This document shows, piece by piece, positions 16,091 to 23,933 of a DNA stretch of 25,208 bases. The translations under genes were made by a program, and so were the position numbers. How positions within the stretch are numbered: position 1 is the first letter of the stretch; every line of letters starts with the position of its first letter. Below the pieces are notes generated by a model that saw only the letters and a program-made list of their open reading frames with translations, was not told the DNA's origin and did not search any database. The stretch comes from CAZEFK01 sp964511405 (GTDB taxonomy: Bacteria; Pseudomonadota; Alphaproteobacteria; Elsterales; Elsteraceae): contig CAZEFK010000107.1 of the NCBI GenBank assembly GCA_964511405.1, forward strand, positions 1-25,208, in the 5' to 3' direction.

Positions 16091-17587
16091 GTGGGCGACA
16101 GCCACGACCGAGCCGGCGTCGTCCTCGCGGCCGGTCTCACCGCGGCGGCGCAAGGCCGCCTGACCGCTGCGGCCGCGGCCTTCGCCGAGGCCGCGGCGCT
16201 GGCGCCCGACATGGCCGTCGCCGCCTACAACCTGGGGCTGGCGCTGGCCCGGCTCGACCGGCTGGACGAGGCCGCCCAGGCGCTGGCGCGTGCCGCGGCG
16301 CTGGCCCCTGGCCTGGCGGCGGCGCACAACAATCTGGGCGCGGTGCTGGAGAAGCTGGACCGGTTGGACGACGCCGAAGCCGCGCTGCGAACCGCGCTGG
16401 CGCTCGATCCGGGATCGGCCGAGGCTCATAATAATCTCGGCATCGTGCTGCAGAAGCAGGGCCGGCTCGACGCCGCGCTGGCCGCCTACCGGGCCGCCCT
16501 GGCGATCGACCCGGCCCTGGCCGAGGGCCACAAGAACCTGGGCGTGGCACTGCAGGCGCTGGGCGCGGTCGATGCCGCCGTGACCCGCTACCGCCATGCC
16601 CTGGCGCTGGCGCCCGACTATCGCGCGGCCCGCTACGCCTTGGGCATGGCGCAGTTGCTCAAGGGGGACATCGCGGCCGGCTTCCGCGATTACGAGGCCC
16701 GCTGGGGCAGCGGTCCGCGCATGGTCTTGCCGGAGCGCCCGGAACCGCTGTGGCAGGGCGAGGACGTCGCCGGCCGGACCGTGCTGGTCCACCTGGAGCA
16801 GGGCTGGGGCGACAGCCTGCAGTTCATCCGCTACGCGCCCCTGCTGCGGGCGCGGGGGTGCCGCGTCGTCGTTGAATGCCCGCCGCCGCTAGTGCGCCTG
16901 TTCGTGGGCGCCGACGGCATCGACGCGCTGGTGGTCCGCGGCGGCCGAATGCCCGCCGTCGATTGCCGAGTGGCGCTGCTGAGCCTGCCCTGGCTCCTGG
17001 GCACCACGGCCGCGACCATCCCCGCCACGGTCCCCTATCTGCGGCCGCCGGCCGACGCGGCGGCGGCCTGGCGCAGTCGGCTCGCGTCGCATCCCGGGCT
17101 CAAGGTCGGCATCGCCTGGCGGGGCAATCCCGAGCATGACAACGACCGCAACCGCTCGCTGCCCGCGGCGGCGCTGGGCGCGGCCACCGCGATCGCGGGC
17201 GTGACGCTGATCAGCCTGCAAGAGCGGCCCGGCGCCGACGATCCGGCGGTCCTGGCCGAGACCCCGGAACCGGGCGATTGGGCCGACACGGCGGCGCTGG
17301 TCGCGGGCCTGGACCTGGTGATCGCCGTCGACACCGCGGTCGCGCACCTGGCCGGGGCGCTCGGCCGGCCAGCCTGGGTGCTGCTGCCTTTCGCCCCGGA
17401 CTGGCGCTGGCAGCGCGACCGCGGCGACAGCCCGTGGTATCCGACGCTGCGCCTCTATCGCCAGCCGGCGATCGGCCAGTGGGCGCCGGTGCTGGCGCAG
17501 GTCGCGGCCGAGCTGGCCGCCCTGGTTCAGTCGCCGGCGACAGCCTCGGCGGGCGGCGCGTCGACCATGCCGAGCGCGCGCTTGTAG
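16091..17587 (+). CDS. TPR protein fused to a glycosyltransferase-like domain
   Basis: 498 residues from a GTG start 7 bases after fumC. About five tetratricopeptide repeats of 34 residues fill residues 8-177, with NNLG and AALAxDP motifs repeating. A C-terminal half (about 225-480) resembles the family 9 heptosyltransferase-like fold: VLVHLEQGWGDSLQFIRYAPLL near its start and VIAVDTAVAHLAGALGRPAWVLLPFAPDWRW near the end. Such TPR-GT proteins occur in alphaproteobacteria; their acceptors are unknown, and some may be scaffolds. The last 61 bases overlap the 3' end of gapR on the other strand. Very alanine-rich. Confidence 0.85.
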   Translation: MGDSHDRAGVVLAAGLTAAAQGRLTAAAAAFAEAAALAPDMAVAAYNLGLALARLDRLDEAAQALARAAALAPGLAAAHNNLGAVLEKLDRLDDAEAALRTALALDPGSAEAHNNLGIVLQKQGRLDAALAAYRAALAIDPALAEGHKNLGVALQALGAVDAAVTRYRHALALAPDYRAARYALGMAQLLKGDIAAGFRDYEARWGSGPRMVLPERPEPLWQGEDVAGRTVLVHLEQGWGDSLQFIRYAPLLRARGCRVVVECPPPLVRLFVGADGIDALVVRGGRMPAVDCRVALLSLPWLLGTTAATIPATVPYLRPPADAAAAWRSRLASHPGLKVGIAWRGNPEHDNDRNRSLPAAALGAATAIAGVTLISLQERPGADDPAVLAETPEPGDWADTAALVAGLDLVIAVDTAVAHLAGALGRPAWVLLPFAPDWRWQRDRGDSPWYPTLRLYRQPAIGQWAPVLAQVAAELAALVQSPATASAGGASTMPSARL

Positions 17588-17808
17588 AGGTCCAGCAGCG
17601 CCTCCTGCTCGTCGAGCTCGGATTCGTCCATTTTGCGCATGCGGATGATCTGGCGCATGATCTTGACGTCGAAGCCGGTGCCCTTGGCCTCGGCATAGAC
17701 TTCCTTGATATCCTCGGCCAGCGCGGCCTTCTCCTCTTCGAGCCGTTCGATGCGCTCGATGAATGAGCGCAGCTGATCGGCCGCGATGCCGCCGACGTCC
17801 TCCGCCAT
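17527..17808 (-). CDS. gapR: GapR nucleoid-associated protein (DUF2312)
   Basis: 93 residues. The central block, with IERLEEEKAALAEDIKEVYA then AKGTGFDVKIMRQIIRMRK, matches GapR of Caulobacter (UPF0335/DUF2312). GapR binds overtwisted DNA ahead of forks and transcription complexes and stimulates type II topoisomerases, helping elongation of replication. The protein is an elongated coiled-coil dimer/tetramer. Its C-terminus reads across the 3' end of the TPR gene in the opposite direction. The exported hydrolase gene lies 64 bases upstream on the same strand. Confidence 0.93.
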   Translation of the reverse strand: MAEDVGGIAADQLRSFIERIERLEEEKAALAEDIKEVYAEAKGTGFDVKIMRQIIRMRKMDESELDEQEALLDLYKRALGMVDAPPAEAVAGD

Positions 17809-17872
17809 CTAGACCTCTCGTGCATTGGGGGGCCTGACCATACGGTCGCCCGGCCCCCCGTTCAACTGTCCG

Positions 17873-19153
17873 TCAGCGGCCGACGGGGCTCGTGGGCGGC
17901 AGCCCGGCGGTCTCGGTCGTCCGCGGCGCCGCCGGCCCTTCAGCCGGCGCCGGCGGAGCGGCCGGGCCGTCGATCCGGTGCAGCGTGGCGCGGACTTGGT
18001 CGTGGCCATCGGCCGACCGCCAGCGCAGCTCCATCCGGCCGTCGGGCATCGGCCGGGCGGTCAGCGTCGGATCGCCATCGGCCTGGAACACGACCTGGCC
18101 GTCCTGCCACTGCCCGACCCGCCGGTCGGAGCCGGCCTGGTCGCGATCGCCACGCAGCAGCCGGCCCCAGCCATACACGGCGTCGACCTCGGATCCCGCC
18201 ACGCGGTCGATCGCCAGCAGGGCCTCGCGGCCGTTGTCATAGACGCCGTACCACAGCCCGGCCATGGCGGCGAGCGGCGCCGGCACGTCGGCGGACAGCG
18301 ACACGGGCTTCAGCGCCTCGGGCAGCGGCACGCCCAGCTGGGCCACCGGCACCGTCGGGTTGCGGTCGCACCGCGCGTCGGCCGCGGCATCGGCCGACGT
18401 CACCGCCGGATCCACGAAGCGCACGATGCAGCCGCCGAAGCGGCGGGCGAAACCGGGCCAGTTGGCGGCGCCATGGCCGATCCAGTCGTGCGGATCGTTC
18501 ACGATCACGACGCTGTTGCCGTTGCCGGCCAGGGTCGTCCGGGCCATCTGGGCGCGCCCGCCGGGATCGTACTCGTCGCCGGCAAACAGGAACAGCAGCA
18601 CGCGGGTGTTGTGAACGCCGTGCAGGATCGGCTCCAGCGCCGAGGCATTGCGCCGCCACACCGGGCTGTCGGGATAGGCGCCATAGGCCGCCGGCGCCGT
18701 CGCGATGATCGCGAAGATCGGCGGGCCGGGATTGTCGTCGGCCATCAGCGACAGCCAGGCGCCGAACGACTGGCCGGCCAGCACCACCCGTCCGTAGCCC
18801 TGGGACTCCAGCACGCCGACCTCGCTGCGCAGGGCCGTGACGCTGGTCGTGAAGGAGTCCTCGGCCCAGGGGCGGTCCAGCCGGAACACATCCCAGCCGG
18901 CGTCGCGCAGGGCATCCAGATAGAAGGGCAGCATCGCCGGCTCGGGGTCCGGCGTGGCCGAGCGACCATGGCTCCAAATCACCGCACCCTTGGCGCGAGC
19001 GGGCCCCAGCAGCGGGCGATCGGGATAGCCGACGCGGCGCTCGAAGCGCGGTGCCGGGACTTCTGGCGGCCGTTCCGCCCAGGCCGGACCGACGATCAGG
19101 CCAACCCACACCAAGGCCAGCACAAAACGCCGCAGTCCGCTCCACGACGCCAT
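17873..19153 (-). CDS. Exported alpha/beta hydrolase with an extra C-terminal domain, unknown substrate
   Basis: 426 residues from ATG 19153; a TTG at 19186 is an alternative start. A signal peptide (about 1-26, ending PAWAE) exports it. Residues about 55-250 have an alpha/beta-hydrolase core: VIWSHGRS strand, nucleophile elbow GQSFG with Ser129, acid candidates Asp193 and Asp196 in GDEYD, and His227 in IGHG. Residues about 300-405 form a second, beta-rich domain (LWYGVYDNGREALLAIDRVA, then VDAVYGWGRLL) that I do not assign to a named family. The C-terminus is Pro/Ala-rich. A TTAA-N7-TTAA element lies upstream. Confidence 0.82.
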   Translation of the reverse strand: MASWSGLRRFVLALVWVGLIVGPAWAERPPEVPAPRFERRVGYPDRPLLGPARAKGAVIWSHGRSATPDPEPAMLPFYLDALRDAGWDVFRLDRPWAEDSFTTSVTALRSEVGVLESQGYGRVVLAGQSFGAWLSLMADDNPGPPIFAIIATAPAAYGAYPDSPVWRRNASALEPILHGVHNTRVLLFLFAGDEYDPGGRAQMARTTLAGNGNSVVIVNDPHDWIGHGAANWPGFARRFGGCIVRFVDPAVTSADAAADARCDRNPTVPVAQLGVPLPEALKPVSLSADVPAPLAAMAGLWYGVYDNGREALLAIDRVAGSEVDAVYGWGRLLRGDRDQAGSDRRVGQWQDGQVVFQADGDPTLTARPMPDGRMELRWRSADGHDQVRATLHRIDGPAAPPAPAEGPAAPRTTETAGLPPTSPVGR

Positions 19154-19240
19154 CCGTGGCGCCGGGCCGTCCTTCCGCTTCAACAACCTGATCTATCCCC
19201 ACTCCCGTGTTGTGCTTAGTCCGATTTCACGGGATCGGGG

Positions 19241-19255
19241 TTAAGCGGAGCTTAA
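19241..19255 (-). promoter_or_regulatory. TTAA-N7-TTAA element, candidate CtrA box
   Basis: TTAA (19241-19244) and TTAA (19252-19255), with GCGGAGC between, match the alphaproteobacterial CtrA consensus exactly. It is 87 bases before the hydrolase start at 19153, within promoter range. The element is also a palindrome, TTAAGC and GCTTAA. CtrA is the cell-cycle response regulator; whether this organism has it cannot be seen here. Confidence 0.5.
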
Positions 19256-19290
19256 GGCAGGAAAATGACATAGGCGTCCCGACCGCGGCA

Positions 19291-19587
<297 letters not shown>

Positions 19588-19605
19588 GCTCCCCCTCCGT
19601 CGTGA

Positions 19606-21477
19606 TCACACTCCTAGGCCCAGCACTGCGGTATAGAACGCGAGTTCCGCCTCCAGGCAGCGCTCGATCGTCGCGGCCTTGCGGAAGCCGTGGCCCTCGT
19701 CGGCGAACATCAGCACCTCGCAGGCGATGCCGCGGGCCCGTAGCGCGGCGGCCGTGGCCTCGGTCTGGTTCGGCGGCACCACCCGGTCGTCGAGTCCCTG
19801 GAAGAAGATGACCGGGCAGCCGATGCGGTCGGCGTGGACGACCGGCGAGCGAGCGCGGTACAGCGCCTCGGCGGCCGGCCACGGACCGATCAGCCCGTCC
19901 AGGTAGCGGGCCTCGAACTTATGGGTGTCGCTCGCCAGCGCCGTCAGGTCGCCGACCCCGTAATAGCTGGCGCCGGCCTTGAACACGGCGTGGAAGCACA
20001 GCGCTGCCAGCACGGTGTAGCCGCCGGCGCTGCCGCCGCGCACGATCAGCCGATCGGGATCGGCCAGGCCGCGCTCCGCCAGCGTCCGGGCGCAGGCGAC
20101 GCAATCCTCGACGTCGGCGACGCCCCAGGCGCCGCGCAGCAGCTCGCGATAGGCGCGGCCAAAGCCGGCGCTGCCCCGGTAGTTGACGTCGGCGACGGCA
20201 AAGCCGCGGCTGGTCCAGAACTGCCGCATCAGGTCGAAGCCGGCGATCGACACGCCGGTCGGCCCGCCATGGCAGGTCACGATCAGCGGCGGCCGCGTGC
20301 CCGCCGGGCCGACGAAGTCGGCACTCGCCGGCGGCCAGTAGTGGACGTGCGCCTCGACCCCTGATCCGGTCGGCACCATCACGCTCAGCGGCCGGCTGTA
20401 GACCGCCGCCGGCAGGTCGACGGCGGTGGCGGACTTGACCACGTCCACCGCGCCGCTGGCCGGGTCGAGCGAAACGACCGCGGTCGGACGGTCCGGGGCG
20501 GCGGCGACCAGCAGCAGCCGGTCGCCCTCGGCGACCAACCCGGTGATCTGGGTGAAGCCGGTCTCGACCGTGCGCCAGCCGGCCGCGTCGATGGCGTCGG
20601 CTTCGAGCACGCCCAGCCAGTCGCGGCCTTGGTGCCGGTACAGGAAGGCGATCCGGCCGTCGGCCAGGCGGTCGTAGGTCTGGGCCGCGAAGGTCCAGTG
20701 CGGCACGCCCAGCTCGACGTCGCCCTCGACCACGGTGCCGAGCAGGCCGTCGCGCCAACGATAGAGGTTGGTCCAGCCGCCCGGGTCGGCCAGGAACAGG
20801 AGGTCGCCGTCCTCGGTCCAGCGCGGCTCGGCCGCGGCGACGCCATCGCCCCCGGCCATGCGGCGCGGGTCGGCCAGGCCGCCGGCCGGCTCGACCTCGG
20901 CCAGCATCAGGCGGGCGGCGTCCCAGGGCATGTCGGGATGATCCCATTCCAGCCAGGCCAGGCGGCGGCCATCGGGCGACAGCCGCGGCGCCGCATAGAA
21001 ATCGGCACCGGCGGCCAGCGGCACCGGGTCGCCGCCGGCCAGCGGGATCGCGACCAGGCGGTTGGCCGGCTCGCCGGCGCCGTCGTGGCGCTCCTCGACC
21101 GCCAGCACGCGGCCGCGCGCCCGGTCCAGGCCGAGATCCGCGTAGCGGGCCGGGCCCTCCGGCGTCAGGGCCCGGATCACGCCGTCCTGGATGCGCCAGA
21201 CCCGCTGGTCCGGGTGGTTGACGAACAGCACCACGCCGGCTTCGGCCAGGTGGGCGCCGCCGCCATATTCATGGACCCGGCTGCGCACGTTCCAGGGCGG
21301 CGGGGTCAGGTCGACGCCGTCGCGCACCAGGACCGAGCGGCCACCGTCGGACGGCCGCCGCTCCAGCCACAGCCGCGCGCCGGCGTCCACCGAGGGCGCG
21401 CCGAGCGCGACCGCATCGGACGTGATCAGCGCCGGCGTGATCGGCGACGGCCAGGTGCCGAACGGACGCGCGGTCAT
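19606..21477 (-). CDS. S9 family serine peptidase (prolyl oligopeptidase-like)
   Basis: 623 residues. An N-terminal beta-propeller (about 1-360, repeated LSPDGRRLAWLEW-type blades) covers a C-terminal alpha/beta-hydrolase domain. Catalytic triad: Ser483 in GGSAGGY, Asp564 (or 563) in GLDDRVVPP, His596 in DEGHGF. The oxyanion element CHGGPTG is also present. Members cleave short peptides, removing dipeptides or acyl-amino acids. No signal peptide, so cytoplasmic. The ATG at 21477 overlaps the upstream gene's stop by ATGA; the longer frame to 21861 is a shadow. Confidence 0.94.
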   Translation of the reverse strand: MTARPFGTWPSPITPALITSDAVALGAPSVDAGARLWLERRPSDGGRSVLVRDGVDLTPPPWNVRSRVHEYGGGAHLAEAGVVLFVNHPDQRVWRIQDGVIRALTPEGPARYADLGLDRARGRVLAVEERHDGAGEPANRLVAIPLAGGDPVPLAAGADFYAAPRLSPDGRRLAWLEWDHPDMPWDAARLMLAEVEPAGGLADPRRMAGGDGVAAAEPRWTEDGDLLFLADPGGWTNLYRWRDGLLGTVVEGDVELGVPHWTFAAQTYDRLADGRIAFLYRHQGRDWLGVLEADAIDAAGWRTVETGFTQITGLVAEGDRLLLVAAAPDRPTAVVSLDPASGAVDVVKSATAVDLPAAVYSRPLSVMVPTGSGVEAHVHYWPPASADFVGPAGTRPPLIVTCHGGPTGVSIAGFDLMRQFWTSRGFAVADVNYRGSAGFGRAYRELLRGAWGVADVEDCVACARTLAERGLADPDRLIVRGGSAGGYTVLAALCFHAVFKAGASYYGVGDLTALASDTHKFEARYLDGLIGPWPAAEALYRARSPVVHADRIGCPVIFFQGLDDRVVPPNQTEATAAALRARGIACEVLMFADEGHGFRKAATIERCLEAELAFYTAVLGLGV

Positions 21478-22562
21478 CGCGCCAAGCCCGCCACGGCCTG
21501 GTCGATCAGCGTCCGGCCCTGATCGAAGACGGCCATGCGCCAGTCCGGCTCGCCGGGGAAGAAGGCCTCGGTCACCGCCAGCGCCGCCGCGGCCCGGGCC
21601 TCGGGCGGTGCTGCGAAGCGGCGCCAGCGGTCGATCATCAGCGCGCGCCGGTTGGCCAGGCGGCCGCGCGTGCCGAATTCCACCACGATCCGCGTGACCT
21701 CGGCGTCGCAGCCTGATGCCAGCATCCCCGGGAAGGCGTCGACCATGGTGCCTTGATACTGGGCCAGAGCCGGATGGTCGATCCCGGCCAGGTTGACGGC
21801 CCGGTCGCCCCACCAGGCCCGCGCCCGCGCCCGTGCCGGCGAGCCTTCGGGCTCGAAGCACAGGAACACCGTCTCGCCGAAGCCGCCGATGCCGGTGTGC
21901 AGGTCGACCAGGCCGATGCGCCTGACGCCGGCGGTGGCCGCGGCCATCGCGGCCCGGAACTGGCGGTTCGACCAGGCCGGCTCGGCGCCACCGTAGAACA
22001 GGCCGTCGGGGTGGCTGTACTGGCCGGCGCTCATGGCATCGGAATAGGCCTGCTCGCCCTTGGCGGCGCGGAACGCCTCCAGCGCCGCCATGGCCTTGTC
22101 CAGGGTCGCGGGCTCCACATCGGGCGGGCTGAACACCGCATGCAGGTCCCGGTAGCCCGGATTGTCCGGGACAGCGGCGGCAAAATCGCGATAGTTGCGG
22201 TTGAGATCGATATTGTCTTCGTTACCGCGGGAGCGATGGGCGAAGCCCCACGGATTATGAGCATGCACCAGCACCACGCGGACCGAGCCGGGCAGCCGGA
22301 ACGCGCCGTCGCGCAGCCAGCCGATCAGGATGCCCGAGCCGCAGAAGCCCTCGACGCCGTGAATCCCGGTGTTGACCACCAGCAGGTTCGGCGCGTCGGC
22401 GGCGCCCAGCTGGCCGATGTCCATGGCCAGGGTCTCGCCGTCCGGACCCGGGATCGGATGGACATGGGCGTGCAGCCGCCCGCCCGCCGCGACCACCGCG
22501 TCGCGGAACTTGGCCCGCGCATCGGCATAGTTGGCCGAATATACCGTCGCGTCGAATGCCAT
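21474..22562 (-). CDS. DUF2817 family protein (M14-like zinc peptidase fold)
   Basis: 362 residues. The zinc-carboxypeptidase-like metal site is visible as GIHGVEG (His68, Glu71) and DLHTG (His222), with Glu295 in VVEFGTR as the likely general base. NPWGFAHRSRGNEDNIDLNR (103-122) carries the conserved substrate-binding arginines and asparagines of this family. DUF2817 is related to M14 carboxypeptidases and succinylglutamate desuccinylase; its substrate is unestablished. Translationally coupled by ATGA to the S9 peptidase, which argues for sequential breakdown of peptides. GGGA lies about 8 bases before the ATG. Confidence 0.9.
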   Translation of the reverse strand: MAFDATVYSANYADARAKFRDAVVAAGGRLHAHVHPIPGPDGETLAMDIGQLGAADAPNLLVVNTGIHGVEGFCGSGILIGWLRDGAFRLPGSVRVVLVHAHNPWGFAHRSRGNEDNIDLNRNYRDFAAAVPDNPGYRDLHAVFSPPDVEPATLDKAMAALEAFRAAKGEQAYSDAMSAGQYSHPDGLFYGGAEPAWSNRQFRAAMAAATAGVRRIGLVDLHTGIGGFGETVFLCFEPEGSPARARARAWWGDRAVNLAGIDHPALAQYQGTMVDAFPGMLASGCDAEVTRIVVEFGTRGRLANRRALMIDRWRRFAAPPEARAAAALAVTEAFFPGEPDWRMAVFDQGRTLIDQAVAGLAR

Positions 22563-22635
22563 CGCCCGGTCCCGCCGCTGCCCGCCCCTGATCGGACCAG
22601 TCTGACATTGCCGCGGCGGCGAGGGTAGGCGCGAC

Positions 22636-23601
22636 ATGACGAGGCGACAGCGCCCCCCCAAGCTCGGTGACCGGCTTCGCGCCTGGTGGGAAGGCACCCA
22701 CCCGCACCCGGCCGAGCCGTCCGCTCCGGCCGGCGACCACGGCGAGCCGGCCGAGCCGCTGGTGCTCGATGCCGCCGCCATGCCGCTGCTGCTGGACACG
22801 CCGCTGCCACCGGTGCCCGGCGCCCCGGAGCCGGTCGACCCGGCCCGGCCGTGGTCGGCCCGGCGGATCGCGGCGGCGGAGCTGCTGTGGGGGCCGGACT
22901 TCCTGTCGCCCGGCGGCGCCGCGCTGACCGTGGCGCTGGCCGAGCCGCTCGGGCTGGGCGCCACGCACCAGCTATTGGAGCTGGGCGCCGCCCTGGGTGG
23001 CGGCAGCCGGGCGCTGGCCCAGGCCTATGGCGCCTGGGTGACCGCGCTCGAGCCCGACCCCGACCTGGCCGAGGAGGCGCAGCGGCGGTCCAAGGCCGCC
23101 CGACTCGAGAAGCAGGCCGCCATCCGCCCGATCGCGCTCGACGGCCTGGTGCTGCGCGAGCGCGGCTTCGACGCCGCCTTCAGCCGCGAGGTGCTGTGCG
23201 GCTGCGCCGACAAGCCGGCCCTGCTGGCCGCCCTCCATGCCGGGCTCAAGGACGGCGGCCAGCTGCTGCTGACCGACTTCGTGCTGCGCGGCCCGACGAC
23301 CGCGGCGCTACGGACCTTCCTCAAGGGCGAGCCCAACCCGCCCGATCCCTGGCCCGCCCAGCGCCTGACCCAGGCCTTCGACAATCTGGGCTTCGAGCTC
23401 AGGCTCGACGACGACATCACCGACATTTATGTCGACCACGCCGGCCACGCCTGGGCCAACCTGGCCCAATCCCTGGACGCCGACGCGATTCCACGACGGC
23501 TGCTGCGGCCGGTGTCCGACGAGTGCGAGCGCTGGGGCCGGCGCTTCCAGGCCCTGCAATCGGGGGCGCTGGGCGTGTTCCGTTATCACGCGATGAAGTA
23601 G
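22636..23601 (+). CDS. Class I SAM-dependent methyltransferase
   Basis: 321 residues. An N-terminal Pro/Ala-rich extension (about 1-75) and a conserved AAELLWGPDFLSPGG segment (80-94) precede the Rossmann-like domain. Motif I is LLELGAALGGGSRALA (113-128), with Glu139 as the ribose-binding acid in ALEPD. Motif I has ALGGG instead of the usual GCGxG, as occurs in one alphaproteobacterial group. A later strand is GGQLLLTDFVL. The acceptor is unknown. Divergent from the DUF2817 gene by 73 bases; a GAGGG-type ribosome site precedes the ATG. Confidence 0.82.
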   Translation: MTRRQRPPKLGDRLRAWWEGTHPHPAEPSAPAGDHGEPAEPLVLDAAAMPLLLDTPLPPVPGAPEPVDPARPWSARRIAAAELLWGPDFLSPGGAALTVALAEPLGLGATHQLLELGAALGGGSRALAQAYGAWVTALEPDPDLAEEAQRRSKAARLEKQAAIRPIALDGLVLRERGFDAAFSREVLCGCADKPALLAALHAGLKDGGQLLLTDFVLRGPTTAALRTFLKGEPNPPDPWPAQRLTQAFDNLGFELRLDDDITDIYVDHAGHAWANLAQSLDADAIPRRLLRPVSDECERWGRRFQALQSGALGVFRYHAMK

Positions 23602-23622
23602 GCGCGGCCGGCCGCCGCTCCG

Positions 23623-23651
23623 TTGACAGGGCGGGGGCACATCAGTAGGGT
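23623..23651 (+). promoter_or_regulatory. Probable rpmJ promoter
   Basis: A perfect TTGACA (23623-23628) is followed after exactly 17 bases by TAGGGT (23646-23651), which matches TATAAT at positions 1, 2 and 6. It stands 50-78 bases before the rpmJ ATG. Confidence 0.55.
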
Positions 23652-23663
23652 CCGGCGCTTTCC

Positions 23664-23679
23664 GCCGCCGCGAGGCGGC
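23664..23679 (+). other. GNRA-type hairpin in the rpmJ leader
   Basis: GCCGCC (23664-23669) and GGCGGC (23674-23679) form a 6-bp stem capped by the GNRA tetraloop GCGA, 21 bases before the ATG. It may stabilise the leader or bind a ribosomal protein; this is inference. Confidence 0.4.
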
Positions 23680-23700
23680 CAGAGATCCGGACCCGAACCC

Positions 23701-23826
23701 ATGAAGATCGTCAACTCGCTGAAGACGATGAAGACCCGCCACAAGGCGTGCCGCGTCGTGCGCCGCAAGGGCCGCGTCTACATCATCAACAAGGCCGCCC
23801 CGCGCTACAAGGCGCGCCAGGGCTGA
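23701..23826 (+). CDS. rpmJ: Ribosomal protein bL36, zinc-free form
   Basis: 41 residues: KIVNSLKTMKTRHKACRVV and onward, ending INKAAPRYKARQG. This is the longer, C-minus type of bL36: only one cysteine (Cys18) remains, so it cannot form the zinc ribbon of the 37-residue form. It is a component of the large ribosomal subunit. The ATG is placed from the family N-terminus; the frame stays open upstream to 23623 but that part contains the promoter. Its own promoter and a strong hairpin behind it suggest a monocistronic unit. Confidence 0.96.
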   Translation: MKIVNSLKTMKTRHKACRVVRRKGRVYIINKAAPRYKARQG

Positions 23827-23831
23827 TCCTT

Positions 23832-23855
23832 CGGCGGACGCCCGCGCGTCCGCCG
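23832..23855 (+). terminator. Strong hairpin after rpmJ, probable terminator
   Basis: CGGCGGACGC (23832-23841), loop CCGC, and GCGTCCGCCG (23846-23855) make a perfect 10-bp stem starting 6 bases after the rpmJ stop. No T-run follows. Confidence 0.55.
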
Positions 23856-23880
23856 CATCCCCCGCTGCGTCGAACCCCAT

Positions 23881-23900
23881 ACCGCCGATCCCTCGGCGGT
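23881..23900 (+). other. Second hairpin between rpmJ and the GlcD-type gene
   Basis: ACCGCCGA (23881-23888), loop TCCC, and TCGGCGGT (23893-23900) form a perfect 8-bp stem, 33 bases before the next ATG. It could be a second terminator or a leader structure. Confidence 0.4.
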
Positions 23901-23933
23901 GGTAAGTCAGGGGCCGATGCAGGGAGGACCTCG

